Assembly: GCA_035258565.1 (NCBI GenBank) | Contig: DATFXF010000195.1 | Coordinates: forward strand, 1 to 10,263 | Origin: DATFXF01 sp035258565 | GTDB lineage: Bacteria; Acidobacteriota; Terriglobia; Acidiferrales; UBA7541 | Length of the DNA: 10,263 bases | Reading direction: 5' to 3' | Part shown: positions 1 through 6,995 of the stretch, one piece after another | How the letters are laid out: every line of letters begins with the position of its first letter | How positions within the stretch are numbered: position 1 is the first letter of the stretch | The notes under the pieces: model-generated | What the model was told of the DNA's origin: nothing | Seen by the model: only the letters and a program-made list of their open reading frames with translations | Database searches by the model: none | Translations under genes and position numbers: made by a program

Positions 1-575
1 ACGCTCACCGTCTCGAGCAGCTCTTGCCGCACGAGGGTGGAGAGCGTCGGCAACGTCCCGGCGATGAAGTCCGCCAGCCGGCCGGGATCGTCAATGTTCA
101 CGACAACGGTCTGCAAATCATCGGAGAGCTGTGGCGAGCGCGCCACGACATTGCGGAACAGTTCTTGGGCATTGCGGGCGAGCGCCTCGAGCTCGGTACC
201 ATGCGAATCGACCAGGTCCGGCTGAGGCTCGATCCGCGCCTGTAGAAACGGCCGGAAGGCTACCATTTCCACGACTCGGAACCGCTCGAGCCCTTCGGCG
301 AAGATAACCACGTTGCCGTTGGGCATCTTCACAATCTTGTGCACCTTCGCGGCGGTGCCGATCGAGTGGAGGTCGCTTGCGGTCGGCTCCTCAATGCGCG
401 GGTCGTGCTGCGTCAGGACAGCCAGCAGCTTTTCCTCCCCGGTGAGCGAGTTCAGCAGCGCGAGCGAACTCTCGCGCCCGATGGTCAGCGGCTGCACGGC
501 ACCCGGGAAGAGCACCATCTCCCGCACAGGAAGGATGGGGAGCACTTCGGGAATCGCTATGCGTCTCTCGGTCAT
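1..575 (-). CDS. lon: Lon protease, N-terminal part (cut by left window edge)
   Basis: This is the first 191 codons of ATP-dependent Lon protease, the cytoplasmic AAA+ serine protease that degrades misfolded and regulatory proteins. The reading frame is open from an ATG at 575 to the window edge. It begins MTERRIAIPEVLPILPVRE and continues with VLFPGAVQPLTIGRE, the typical opening of the LON substrate-binding domain (LPxLPLRxxVLFPG). Near residues 80-100 lies the family pattern for the second half of that domain (VHKIVKMPNGNVVIFAEGLERF). The frame then enters the helical region, ending RQELLETVS as in full-length Lon, which argues against a stand-alone LON-domain protein of about 200 residues. 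The ATPase and Ser-Lys protease domains lie outside the window and cannot be checked. A good Shine-Dalgarno (AGAGGTGA) sits 6 nt before the ATG and fixes the start. The 268-nt gap before it suggests its own promoter. Confidence 0.93.
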   Translation of the reverse strand, partial: MTERRIAIPEVLPILPVREMVLFPGAVQPLTIGRESSLALLNSLTGEEKLLAVLTQHDPRIEEPTASDLHSIGTAAKVHKIVKMPNGNVVIFAEGLERFRVVEMVAFRPFLQARIEPQPDLVDSHGTELEALARNAQELFRNVVARSPQLSDDLQTVVVNIDDPGRLADFIAGTLPTLSTLVRQELLETVS

Positions 576-581
576 TTCGAG

Positions 582-589
582 TCACCTCT
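582..589 (-). promoter_or_regulatory. Ribosome binding site of lon
   Basis: AGAGGTGA on the minus strand ends 6 nt before the lon ATG at 575. It supports that start. Confidence 0.7.
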
Positions 590-685
590 TCCGGGCCAAG
601 CCCGAGCCCGCCTCAGACACTCAATTAGATGCCGTCCGAGGCGTTCGGGTGCATACGGGCCACATAATTACAGTAAAGCTTTATT

Positions 686-714
686 AGTCTACCATGCTAA
701 GGAATTTAGCGCAA
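686..714 (-). promoter_or_regulatory. Candidate promoter of lon
   Basis: On the minus strand TTGCGC (709-714) is followed after exactly 17 nt by TAGACT (686-691). The matches to the sigma70 consensus are 3/6 and 4/6, so this is only a fair candidate. It lies in the AT-rich pocket between cca and lon and would start transcription near 679, giving a leader of about 100 nt. I saw no CIRCE-type operator and no clear sigma32-type box. A 5-bp inverted repeat (GCTAA, 5-nt loop, TTAGC) lies inside the spacer. Confidence 0.3.
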
Positions 715-745
715 GCCAAGTAGACCTCTATAGTCACTGCTATTA

Positions 746-770
746 GCTGAAAACAAAGGCTTTGTTTAGC
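746..770 (-). terminator. Possible terminator hairpin after cca
   Basis: A perfect 8-bp inverted repeat (AAACAAAG 751-758, CTTTGTTT 760-767) is extended by 3 more pairs (746-748 with 768-770) past a 2-nt bulge. Read on the minus strand, the 3' arm is U-rich and ends in UUUU. It lies 75-100 nt after the cca stop and upstream of lon. The stem is AT-rich and its minimal loop is tight, so it may be a regulatory palindrome instead. Confidence 0.35.
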
Positions 771-832
771 CAGGAAGGGCTGGGTTGCCGGGCAGTTCAT
801 GCTGTGTAGACCACAGAGTTCCCGAGAGGAGT

Positions 833-850
833 GCCCAGGCCGCCTAGGGC
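833..850 (-). terminator. GC-rich hairpin overlapping the cca stop codon
   Basis: GCCC-T-AGG-CGG-CCT-GGGC on the minus strand folds into a 7-bp stem with one bulged T and a 3-nt loop, covering the TAG stop of cca. No U-tract follows. A second small stem (CTGTG 802-806, CACAG 812-816) lies just downstream. Together they could protect the 3' end or assist termination; neither is a classical intrinsic terminator. Confidence 0.25.
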
Positions 851-2175
851 CGAGTGGTGAGAAAGTTCTCGCGGACGTAGGATAGGGCTTCCTCTCGAGT
901 GGCCAGCCGCCCGTCCAGTTGGGCGTCCTCAACCGATTGCAGGATCTGCCGAAACAGCGGGCCGGGCGCGAGGCCCATCCCCTTCAGGTCCTCCCCGGTA
1001 ACCAGGCGCTCCGGGCGCACCTCGTCGCGCGGGGTTTCGGCCAGAAACCGGCGCACAAGCTCGTAGGTATCCAGTTGGCCATGGCTCGCCAGGCAGTCCA
1101 AGCGGTGGAGTTCGAGGTGCTCCTCAAAGCGCGTCAGGCGAACGAACCGCTTCAGCGTCGAAGGACGCATATTCGGGACATCCTTGAAGCGCAGATGATT
1201 AGCGACCAAGGCAGTGATCTGTTCCCGATCGTCATTCGAGAAACGCAGTCGGCGGCAAATCTCCTCCGCCATGCGGGTGCCCACTTCGACGTGCTGGTCG
1301 AAGCGCACGCGCTCGCCGGGCTCAGCCGGTGGAGTGAAAGTCGGCGGCTTGCCGACGTCGTGGAGAAGCACGCCCCAGGCAAGCGTTGCCGAGCAGCCTG
1401 GCGCGAGCTTCTCGAGCATCAGCCGGGTATGAATCCAGACGTCGCCCTCGGGATGAAATTGAGGGGGCTGCTCCACGCCTTTCATCTTCGCCACTTCTGG
1501 CAGGATCGCTCCGAGCAGACCCGTCTCCTCGAGCAATTCGAAACCGCGGCGGGAGGTGCCCTCGGTGAGGATCTTGGTCAGTTCGTCGCGCAGGCGCTCG
1601 GCCGAGACCCGCACGACGTCCGAAGCTTGCCGCCGGATGGCCGCGAACGTGGCCGGCTCAATGACATAGCCGAAGCGCGCCGCAAAGCGCACGGCGCGCA
1701 CCATGCGCAGCTTGTCTTCCTCAAACCGCGCGGCAGGCTCGCCGATCGCGCGAATTAGGCCGGCGCGGATGTCTTCGCGGCCGCCAACAAAGTCGAGCAC
1801 CTCCCCGCTCTCGGGGTCCATCAACAGCCCATTGATGGTGAAATCGCGTCGTTGAACATCTTCTTGTGGCAAGCGGGAATAGACCACCCGGTTGGGATGG
1901 CGGCCGTCGGAATAGCCGATATCGGAGCGAAACGTGGCCACCTCAACGGCAGTGGAATCCTCCCTCACCAGGATGACGCCGAACCGCGCACCCACGCCGC
2001 TGCTGCCGGGAAACAGCTCCTCGATCCGCTCGGGGAGCGCGTCGGTAGCCACGTCGTAGTCTCCCGGCTCGCGATTGAGCAGCAAGTCGCGCACACAACC
2101 GCCGACCAGGTAGGCCTGGTACCCAGCGCCGCGCAGGACGCTCGCAATCTTCTCGGCCACCTCCCGCGGCTTCAT
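844..2175 (-). CDS. cca: CCA tRNA nucleotidyltransferase / poly(A) polymerase family protein with HD domain
   Basis: This 443-residue class II nucleotidyltransferase most likely adds or repairs the 3' CCA of tRNAs. The head domain is clear: VGGCVRD at residues 24-30, the metal-binding DYD at 39-41, RRDFTINGLLMD at 109-120, and the neck motif EEDKLRMVRAVRFAARFGY at 152-170, which takes part in nucleotide selection in this family. The C-terminal part carries an HD phosphohydrolase domain with H249, H272-D273 (LLHDVGKP), H295 and NH at 326-327, as in E. coli-type CCA enzymes. The family also includes poly(A) polymerases and split CC- or A-adding enzymes, and sequence by eye cannot exclude these. 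The ATG at 2175 gives the usual N-terminus (MKPREVAEKIASVLRGAGY); a TTG at 2199 in the same frame is a weaker alternative. Neither has a good Shine-Dalgarno. The gene starts 45 nt after the phosphatase stop, so it is probably cotranscribed. Confidence 0.9.
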   Translation of the reverse strand: MKPREVAEKIASVLRGAGYQAYLVGGCVRDLLLNREPGDYDVATDALPERIEELFPGSSGVGARFGVILVREDSTAVEVATFRSDIGYSDGRHPNRVVYSRLPQEDVQRRDFTINGLLMDPESGEVLDFVGGREDIRAGLIRAIGEPAARFEEDKLRMVRAVRFAARFGYVIEPATFAAIRRQASDVVRVSAERLRDELTKILTEGTSRRGFELLEETGLLGAILPEVAKMKGVEQPPQFHPEGDVWIHTRLMLEKLAPGCSATLAWGVLLHDVGKPPTFTPPAEPGERVRFDQHVEVGTRMAEEICRRLRFSNDDREQITALVANHLRFKDVPNMRPSTLKRFVRLTRFEEHLELHRLDCLASHGQLDTYELVRRFLAETPRDEVRPERLVTGEDLKGMGLAPGPLFRQILQSVEDAQLDGRLATREEALSYVRENFLTTRP

Positions 2176-2220
2176 CGCTTGATTATGCGGCAGCAGCAAA
2201 GAAGTAGCAAAGTCGACGGG

Positions 2221-3387
2221 TCAAACCGCGCGCAGCACGAGGCAGGTCATGTCGTCCTGCTGGCGCGTGCCTTCGGCGTAGCCATCCACCGCGGCCATCA
2301 ATTGATCAAGCGTCTCCCGGGCACTGAGGGTCGCGGAGGTGCGCAGCACCTCCAGCAGGCGCTGCTCGCCGAACTCCTCACCGTCCTCGTTGACTGCTTC
2401 AATCACCCCGTCGGTGAAAATGACCAGCAGATCGCCCTGAGAGAGCGCCAATCTCCCCACCTCGTAGCTCGCCTGTGCCTGGATGCCGAGTGGAAGGCCG
2501 CCGGCCTCGAGCCGCTCCAAGCGCCCCAGGGCCCGGCGGAGCACGGCCGCATTGTGGCCCGCGTTGACGTAGCGCAGCCCGCGCGCGGCCGGTTCGAACT
2601 CCACAAGCAGCGCAGTGGTGTAGCGGAGGCCGTTTTGGCTGTGGGCGCAGGCATAGCGGTTCAAGCCCGCCACCAAATTGCCAAGTGTGGTGGGCAAGGC
2701 CGCTAGGGCGTGCAGGCTGGCCTGAAACGTGGCCATGAGCAGCGCCGCCGGAACGCTCTTGCCGGCCACGTCGGCCACCACCACCAGTAACCGATTCGTG
2801 TCCGGAGCGGCTTCGGCGATTCCCCCTCCCGTGTCCTGCGCGGGGCGAAGCATGGCGTCGTAGTAGTCGCCCGCGACGGTGTTGGCAGGGCGCGTGAGGA
2901 AGGCCATGTCCACACCCGGCACCTCGGGAGGGGCGGCTGGCACCAGCCACTGTTGGATCTCTCGCGCGATTTCGAGGTCGCGCTTCATGATCACCCGGTC
3001 GGCCAGCTCGAGCGCCAGCAGCAACAGCAGAATCACAATCCCAGCCGGAAGGAGGTCGAAGTCGACCGAGCCCATCGCCGAGCGGAACTGGAGCCGGCCG
3101 AACAGGACCAGGAGGAGCGCGGCCAACAGCAGCACGCGCCGCGCTGGCGAGAGCCTCATCAGCATGGCCCAGAAGAGCGCGCCGGCCACGCGAAAGGGCT
3201 TCTTCCAGCGCGGCACCCGCGCGATGGACTCCCAGTCCAACTCGCGGGAGTAGTGCCCGTAGCCGGCGCGCGCTTCGGAAGCGAACTGGGCCCAGAGATC
3301 CTCGAGCTCGCGACCCTCGGTCACGCGCTGCCAGAACTCGCTGATCCTTCCTCGGGCGCGCGCGGGCTTCGGGCGGTCTGCGGCCAC
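2221..3387 (-). CDS. Membrane-anchored SpoIIE/RsbU-type PP2C phosphatase
   Basis: This 388-residue protein has a SpoIIE-type PP2C serine phosphatase domain (about 140-388) behind two membrane helices (about 83-98 and 113-128, joined by a short loop), with a charged N-terminus of about 80 residues. Phosphatase motifs are intact: AGDYYDA (172-178; metal ligand D174), DVAGKSVPAALLMA (206-219), NAGHN (275-279), LPLGI (298-302), FTDGVIEA (324-331) and the terminal DDMTCLVLR with D378-D379. The segment before it (EIAREIQQWLVP) is the helical linker usual in RsbU-like proteins. Such enzymes typically dephosphorylate STAS-domain anti-anti-sigma factors in partner-switching pathways. No STAS protein, anti-sigma kinase or sigma factor lies in the window, so the substrate is unknown. 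There is no GAF, PAS, HAMP or receiver domain. The GTG at 3387 is the most upstream start possible, because the in-frame TAA of dinB is three codons before it; no Shine-Dalgarno is visible, suggesting translational coupling. Confidence 0.88.
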   Translation of the reverse strand: MAADRPKPARARGRISEFWQRVTEGRELEDLWAQFASEARAGYGHYSRELDWESIARVPRWKKPFRVAGALFWAMLMRLSPARRVLLLAALLLVLFGRLQFRSAMGSVDFDLLPAGIVILLLLLALELADRVIMKRDLEIAREIQQWLVPAAPPEVPGVDMAFLTRPANTVAGDYYDAMLRPAQDTGGGIAEAAPDTNRLLVVVADVAGKSVPAALLMATFQASLHALAALPTTLGNLVAGLNRYACAHSQNGLRYTTALLVEFEPAARGLRYVNAGHNAAVLRRALGRLERLEAGGLPLGIQAQASYEVGRLALSQGDLLVIFTDGVIEAVNEDGEEFGEQRLLEVLRTSATLSARETLDQLMAAVDGYAEGTRQQDDMTCLVLRAV

Positions 3388-3393
3388 GCTTCG

Positions 3394-4626
3394 TTATTCG
3401 CTTTCCCGGCGCGCAAGCGAGCTGCCGTACTGCAATTTGTCAAAGCCGAAGCGGTCGCGGAGTTGGTCGGTGGCGCGGGCCAGGCGCTCGAGTTTCTCGC
3501 GGCGGCCGGCGTCCAGCAGATCGAGCTGCACGGAGCCGTGCGTTAGCGCGGCAAGCTCGACGCCCAGCAGGCGAATCTTCCGCGCGCGATCCCCATGCTC
3601 TTCGAAGAGCTGATGGATCGTGCTGAGGACAACCCCGTCGAGGTTCGTCGGCTCGGCCAGGGTCTTCGAGCGCGTGATGGTGTGGAAGCCGGCATAGCGG
3701 ATCGTCAGCGTGAGTGTGCGCGCGAACAGCCCGGAGTCGCGCAGGCGCTTGACCGCTCTCTGGCACAGGTGGCTCAGCATGGCAGCCAGCGCGGCGCGGT
3801 CATCGGTATCGGTGCCAAAGGTGTGGTTGTGCGAGATGGATTTGGGCTCGGCGTCCACGAAGAACTCGTAGGAATCTTCGCCGCGCGCCTTGCGGGAGAG
3901 CGCCCTGCCCCACTGGCCGAAGACCTCCTCAAGTCTTTCTTGCGGGATGTGCGCGAGCTGCCCAACCGTTTCGATGCCGAGCGCTCCGAGCGCCGCTTCC
4001 GTCACTTTGCCGATCCCGGGAATCTTCCGCACGGGCAGCGGCGCGAGAAACCTCGCTTCGCTGCCGCCCGGCACCCAGAGCAGCCCGCGGGGCTTGGCCT
4101 GCTCGGAAGCCACCTTGGCAACCAGGCGCGTCCTGGCCAGGCCCGCCGAGCAAGGCAGTTGGGTGGTTTGCCAGATCTCGCTCACGAGCTTATGCGCCGC
4201 GGCAAGGGGAGCGCCGTGCAGGCGCTCGGTGCCCGCAAGGTCCAGATAGGCCTCATCAATCGAAACCATCTCCACGATCGGCGAATAGTTCGCCAGAATG
4301 GCGGCGATGCGGTCGCTCCACTCGGCGTACAGCCCATGGTGCCCGTCGAGAAACACGGCGTGGGGGCACAGCTGACCCGCCCTGCGCAGCGGCATCGCCG
4401 ACTGGATGCCATACTTCCGCGCCTCGTAGCTGGCTGCGGAAACCACGCCGCGCTGGTCCGGTTGACCGCCCACCACGACGGGCTTGCCGCGCAGCTCAGG
4501 ATTGAGAAGCAGCTCGACGGAGACAAAAAACGCGTCCATATCCACGTGCAAAATGGACGCAGCGGGTTCAGCCGCCTTGACCTCCGGCGTATCGTGCTTC
4601 GCCCGGAAGCGGGCAAGCTTGGGCAA
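3394..4626 (-). CDS. dinB: DNA polymerase IV (Y-family translesion polymerase)
   Basis: This 410-residue Y-family polymerase copies damaged DNA with low fidelity. Numbered from the TTG at 4626: ILHVDMDAFFVSVE (25-38) holds catalytic D29, metal-site D31 and the aromatic steric gate F34. SYEARKYGI lies at 66-74 and the second acidic pair D124-E125 is in MVSIDEAYLD. The helix-hairpin-helix thumb (PVRKIPGIGKVTEAALGALGI) follows at about 198-218, then the little-finger domain. QLDLL (367-371) fits the beta-clamp binding consensus (QLSLF-like). The motif usually SIGIAxNKxLAKxASD reads SAGLARTRLVAKVASE here, so the Asn-Lys and final Asp are replaced. The protein has about 24 extra residues before the usual N-terminus. 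The TTG at 4626 is preferred because GGAGG lies 5 nt upstream; another TTG at 4647 overlaps the prmC stop (TTGA) but has no Shine-Dalgarno. Its stop is 6 nt from the phosphatase start. Confidence 0.92.
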   Translation of the reverse strand: MPKLARFRAKHDTPEVKAAEPAASILHVDMDAFFVSVELLLNPELRGKPVVVGGQPDQRGVVSAASYEARKYGIQSAMPLRRAGQLCPHAVFLDGHHGLYAEWSDRIAAILANYSPIVEMVSIDEAYLDLAGTERLHGAPLAAAHKLVSEIWQTTQLPCSAGLARTRLVAKVASEQAKPRGLLWVPGGSEARFLAPLPVRKIPGIGKVTEAALGALGIETVGQLAHIPQERLEEVFGQWGRALSRKARGEDSYEFFVDAEPKSISHNHTFGTDTDDRAALAAMLSHLCQRAVKRLRDSGLFARTLTLTIRYAGFHTITRSKTLAEPTNLDGVVLSTIHQLFEEHGDRARKIRLLGVELAALTHGSVQLDLLDAGRREKLERLARATDQLRDRFGFDKLQYGSSLARRESE

Positions 4627-4631
4627 GACAG

Positions 4632-4636
4632 CCTCC
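4632..4636 (-). promoter_or_regulatory. Ribosome binding site that decides the dinB start
   Basis: GGAGG on the minus strand, 5 nt before TTG 4626, lies inside the longer reading frame that opens at TTG 4647. It favours the shorter 410-residue DinB. Confidence 0.6.
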
Positions 4637-4643
4637 GATGGGC

Positions 4644-5579
4644 TCAAGCGCGTTCGGCGGCGAGCACGCGCGGGATGCCGGCCAGATCGAGCGTGACGCT
4701 AAGGTTCGTCCAAGCCGCAGAATGGAATAGCAAGCGCACAAAATCGAGCGCATTGTAGCTCAGTTCGAGCACCACGTGGCCGCCTTGCGCGAGCAGAGTC
4801 TCCGCCTGGCCGACGAGCGGGGCATAGTAGTCTAAACCTTGTTCGCCACCGAAGAGCGCGCGTGCGGGCTCGTGCTCGCGGACTTCGGGAGGCAATCCTT
4901 TGGACTCACGACGAGCGACGTAAGGCGGGTTGCTGACGATCAAGTCGAGCAGGAGTCGTTCGTCACGCACGGCCCGCGGTCCGTAGAGGAAAGCAGCAAG
5001 GAGGTTACTGCGCACGAAGTGGATTCGCGAGTCCACCCCGTGGCGCACCGCGTTGCGGCGCGCCACCCGAAGGGCGGCCAGAGAAATCTCGGTAGCGAAC
5101 ACCCGGGCCTCCGGGAGTTCGCGGGCCAGCGCCACGGCCAGGCAGCCCGAGCCGGTGCCGACGTCCGCCACGCGCAGCGGCTTCCCTTCTCGCGTGCCCG
5201 AAAGGCCCGGGGCCTCGCGCCGCCAGCCCCGGCTGCCGGCGAGTGCCTCTTGCCCGAGGCGCTCGAGCGCGACTTCGACGACGTGCTCGGTCTCCGGCCG
5301 CGGGATGAGCACATCGGGCGTGACCTCGAACTCCAGTCCCCAGAACTCCTGCCGGCCGGTGAGATATTGCGTCGGCACGCCTGAGATGCGGCGCGCGACC
5401 AACTCAAAATAGCGCTCGACCATCCATCTCTCGAGCGACCGTTCCGGGTACGCGTAGAGCCGCGCGCGCTCGCAATCGAGCACGTGCATCAAAAGCAGTT
5501 CGGCAGCGAGGGTGTAGGAAGGCACCTGCGCCTGGCGCAGCCGGCCCATGGCTTCCTTCAGCGCCGCGCGAACGTCCAT
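4644..5579 (-). CDS. prmC: Release factor N5-glutamine methyltransferase (PrmC/HemK)
   Basis: This 311-residue SAM-dependent methyltransferase modifies the glutamine of the GGQ motif in peptide release factors, which speeds peptide release. The N-terminal helical domain (about 1-75) is followed by FWGLEFEVTPDVLIPRPETE (79-98), diagnostic of the family. The SAM-binding motif DVGTGSGCLAVAL is at 139-151 and the catalytic NPPY is at 217-220. A stretch of about 24 residues (111-134, rich in Gly, Arg and Ala) between the RPETE motif and motif I is longer than I expect for PrmC. The ATG at 5579 gives the standard opening (MDVRAALKEAMGRLRQAQVPS); a GTG at 5609 would add 10 residues, and neither has a clear Shine-Dalgarno. 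It begins 41 nt after prfA, whose product is its substrate, and ends 17 nt before the preferred dinB start. Confidence 0.93.
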   Translation of the reverse strand: MDVRAALKEAMGRLRQAQVPSYTLAAELLLMHVLDCERARLYAYPERSLERWMVERYFELVARRISGVPTQYLTGRQEFWGLEFEVTPDVLIPRPETEHVVEVALERLGQEALAGSRGWRREAPGLSGTREGKPLRVADVGTGSGCLAVALARELPEARVFATEISLAALRVARRNAVRHGVDSRIHFVRSNLLAAFLYGPRAVRDERLLLDLIVSNPPYVARRESKGLPPEVREHEPARALFGGEQGLDYYAPLVGQAETLLAQGGHVVLELSYNALDFVRLLFHSAAWTNLSVTLDLAGIPRVLAAERA

Positions 5580-5620
5580 GGTGTTGGATTTCTGCTCGCT
5601 CGTGTGCACCGGGCACCCAC

Positions 5621-6712
5621 TCAGGCCTCCACGAGTTCCTGTTTGAGACGCTCGGCTTCGAAGTGCGTTACCAGGGTGTCTACCAAGGGGCCGACCTTGC
5701 CGTCCAGCACCTCGGTGAGCTGGTGAAGTGTCAGACCGATGCGATGGTCGGTGACGCGGTTTTGAGGAAAGTTGTACGTGCGGATTTTCTCTGAGCGGTC
5801 GCCCGATTTGATCTGCCCGCGACGCTCAGCGGCGATCTGCTGGTGCTGCTTTTCCTGCTCCATCTCGTAGAGCCGAGCGCGGAGTACACGCAGCGCCTTG
5901 GCCTTGTTCTTGATCTGCGACTTTTCGTCCTGGCAGGAAACCACCAGGCCCGTGGGCAGATGGGTGATGCGCACGGCCGAGTACGTGGTGTTCACCGATT
6001 GACCGCCTGGGCCCGACGAGCAGAACGTGTCTACGCGGATCTCCTTCGGGTCGATCTTGATGTCAATTTCGTTGGCCTCGGGCAGGACGGCAACGGTCGC
6101 CGCCGAGGTGTGAATGCGACCTTGCTGCTCGGTTGCTGGCACGCGCTGCACGCGGTGGACGCCGCTTTCATACTTCAGCTTGGAATAGACCTTGCTCCCC
6201 TGGATAGACGCCACGACTTCCTTCAGCCCGCCAAGCGAGGAGGGCGAGCTAGCGAGCACCTCGACCCGCCAGCCTTGTGTCTCCGCGTAGCGCGAGTACA
6301 TGCGGAACAGGTCCGCGGCAAACAGCGCCGCTTCGTCGCCACCTGTACCCGCGCGGATCTCAAGGATCACGCTCTTTTCGTCGTTGGGGTCCCGGGGCAG
6401 CAGCAGGAGCTTCAGCTCGCGCTCAACACTCGACTTGCGATCGGTGAGCTGGCGCTCTTCGCCATGGGCCAGCTGCTTCATCTCCGCATCCTCGGCTTCG
6501 ACCAGCATCTGCTCGACGCCGCGCAGGTCCTTTTCGATCTGCTTCCACTCCCGGTATTTGGCGACGACTTCGGCAAGTTCAGCGTGCGTGCGGGCGAGCT
6601 TCTGGTAGCGCGCCGAATCGGCCAACACCTCGGGTGAGGAGAGCTGCTGGGTCAACTCGTCGTAGCGCGACTCGATCTGGTCGAGCTTCTCAAATAACGT
6701 CAGCGTGGCCAT
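5621..6712 (-). CDS. prfA: Peptide chain release factor 1
   Basis: This 363-residue class I release factor recognises UAA and UAG in the ribosomal A site and triggers hydrolysis of peptidyl-tRNA. The tripeptide anticodon PAT is at 192-194 (HRVQRVPATEQQGRIHT), which marks RF1 rather than RF2 (SPF). The catalytic GGQ is at 236-238 in SGPGGQSVNTTYSAVRITH. The N-terminal coiled-coil domain covers about 1-110, and AGTGGDEAALF (121-131) is a typical conserved patch. Length matches the family (about 360). The frame stays open upstream to an ATG at 6925, but those 71 extra residues do not look like RF1, and the ATG at 6712 has GAGG at a spacing of 6 nt. It heads the block prfA-prmC-dinB-phosphatase-cca. 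Many genes here stop with TGA, which RF1 does not read, so an RF2 must lie elsewhere. Confidence 0.96.
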   Translation of the reverse strand: MATLTLFEKLDQIESRYDELTQQLSSPEVLADSARYQKLARTHAELAEVVAKYREWKQIEKDLRGVEQMLVEAEDAEMKQLAHGEERQLTDRKSSVERELKLLLLPRDPNDEKSVILEIRAGTGGDEAALFAADLFRMYSRYAETQGWRVEVLASSPSSLGGLKEVVASIQGSKVYSKLKYESGVHRVQRVPATEQQGRIHTSAATVAVLPEANEIDIKIDPKEIRVDTFCSSGPGGQSVNTTYSAVRITHLPTGLVVSCQDEKSQIKNKAKALRVLRARLYEMEQEKQHQQIAAERRGQIKSGDRSEKIRTYNFPQNRVTDHRIGLTLHQLTEVLDGKVGPLVDTLVTHFEAERLKQELVEA

Positions 6713-6718
6713 GAAGAA

Positions 6719-6722
6719 CCTC
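6719..6722 (-). promoter_or_regulatory. Ribosome binding site of prfA
   Basis: GAGG on the minus strand with 6 nt to the ATG at 6712. It supports the 363-residue RF1 over the longer open frame from 6925. Confidence 0.55.
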
Positions 6723-6839
6723 AATTCGATGCCGAATTCGCAATTCCGAAGGTAGCGCAGAAATGGAGCGGCCCGGATCCCTGCTCGGGAGGAAGTCGCT
6801 AATAGAAGACGGCCAACATCACTGCCAAACCTGTCACTC

Positions 6840-6868
6840 AGGGTAGCCGCAATCTGCCTCCCTGTCAA
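6840..6868 (-). promoter_or_regulatory. Candidate sigma70 promoter of the prfA operon
   Basis: On the minus strand a perfect TTGACA (6863-6868) is followed after 17 nt by TACCCT (6840-6845). The -10 matches only at TA...T. Transcription would begin near 6833, giving a leader of about 120 nt before prfA. The 283-nt gap between thyX and prfA fits a separate promoter here. I see no open frame of coding quality and no obvious riboswitch in the gap; a weak AATT-centred dyad lies just before the prfA ribosome binding site. Confidence 0.45.
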
Positions 6869-6995
6869 AGGGTGCGCCGCCCCTATACCTGGCCAGGATC
6901 TATCTTGCTTCGATGCGCTGGCCATCCGGCATCATGATTTTGATGCTGACGCCCTACCTCTTGACGCGCCCGCAGTCATTCTCACACGGGGAGGG

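Noticed and set aside
781..843. Possible tRNA or small structured RNA after cca, because of nested stems near 790-826
   Set aside because: There is no T-loop consensus, no acceptor pairing and no anticodon arm. The stems are short and joined by unequal internal loops.
919..1758. Long plus-strand open frame opposite cca, with similar ones opposite the phosphatase (1852-2706) and dinB (3595-4758)
   Set aside because: These are antisense shadows of GC-rich genes with clear conserved motifs on the minus strand. Their translations show no domain features and no ribosome binding sites.
6713..6925. N-terminal extension of RF1 by 71 residues from an ATG at 6925
   Set aside because: RF1 proteins are about 360 residues and start near MATLTLFEKL. 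The extra stretch looks like translated non-coding DNA and contains the candidate promoter; the ATG at 6712 has its own ribosome binding site.
6903..6935. Short peptide MMPDGQRIEAR before the prfA promoter
   Set aside because: Only 11 codons, with no ribosome binding site and stops close on both sides. It may be chance or a gene remnant, but nothing supports a call.
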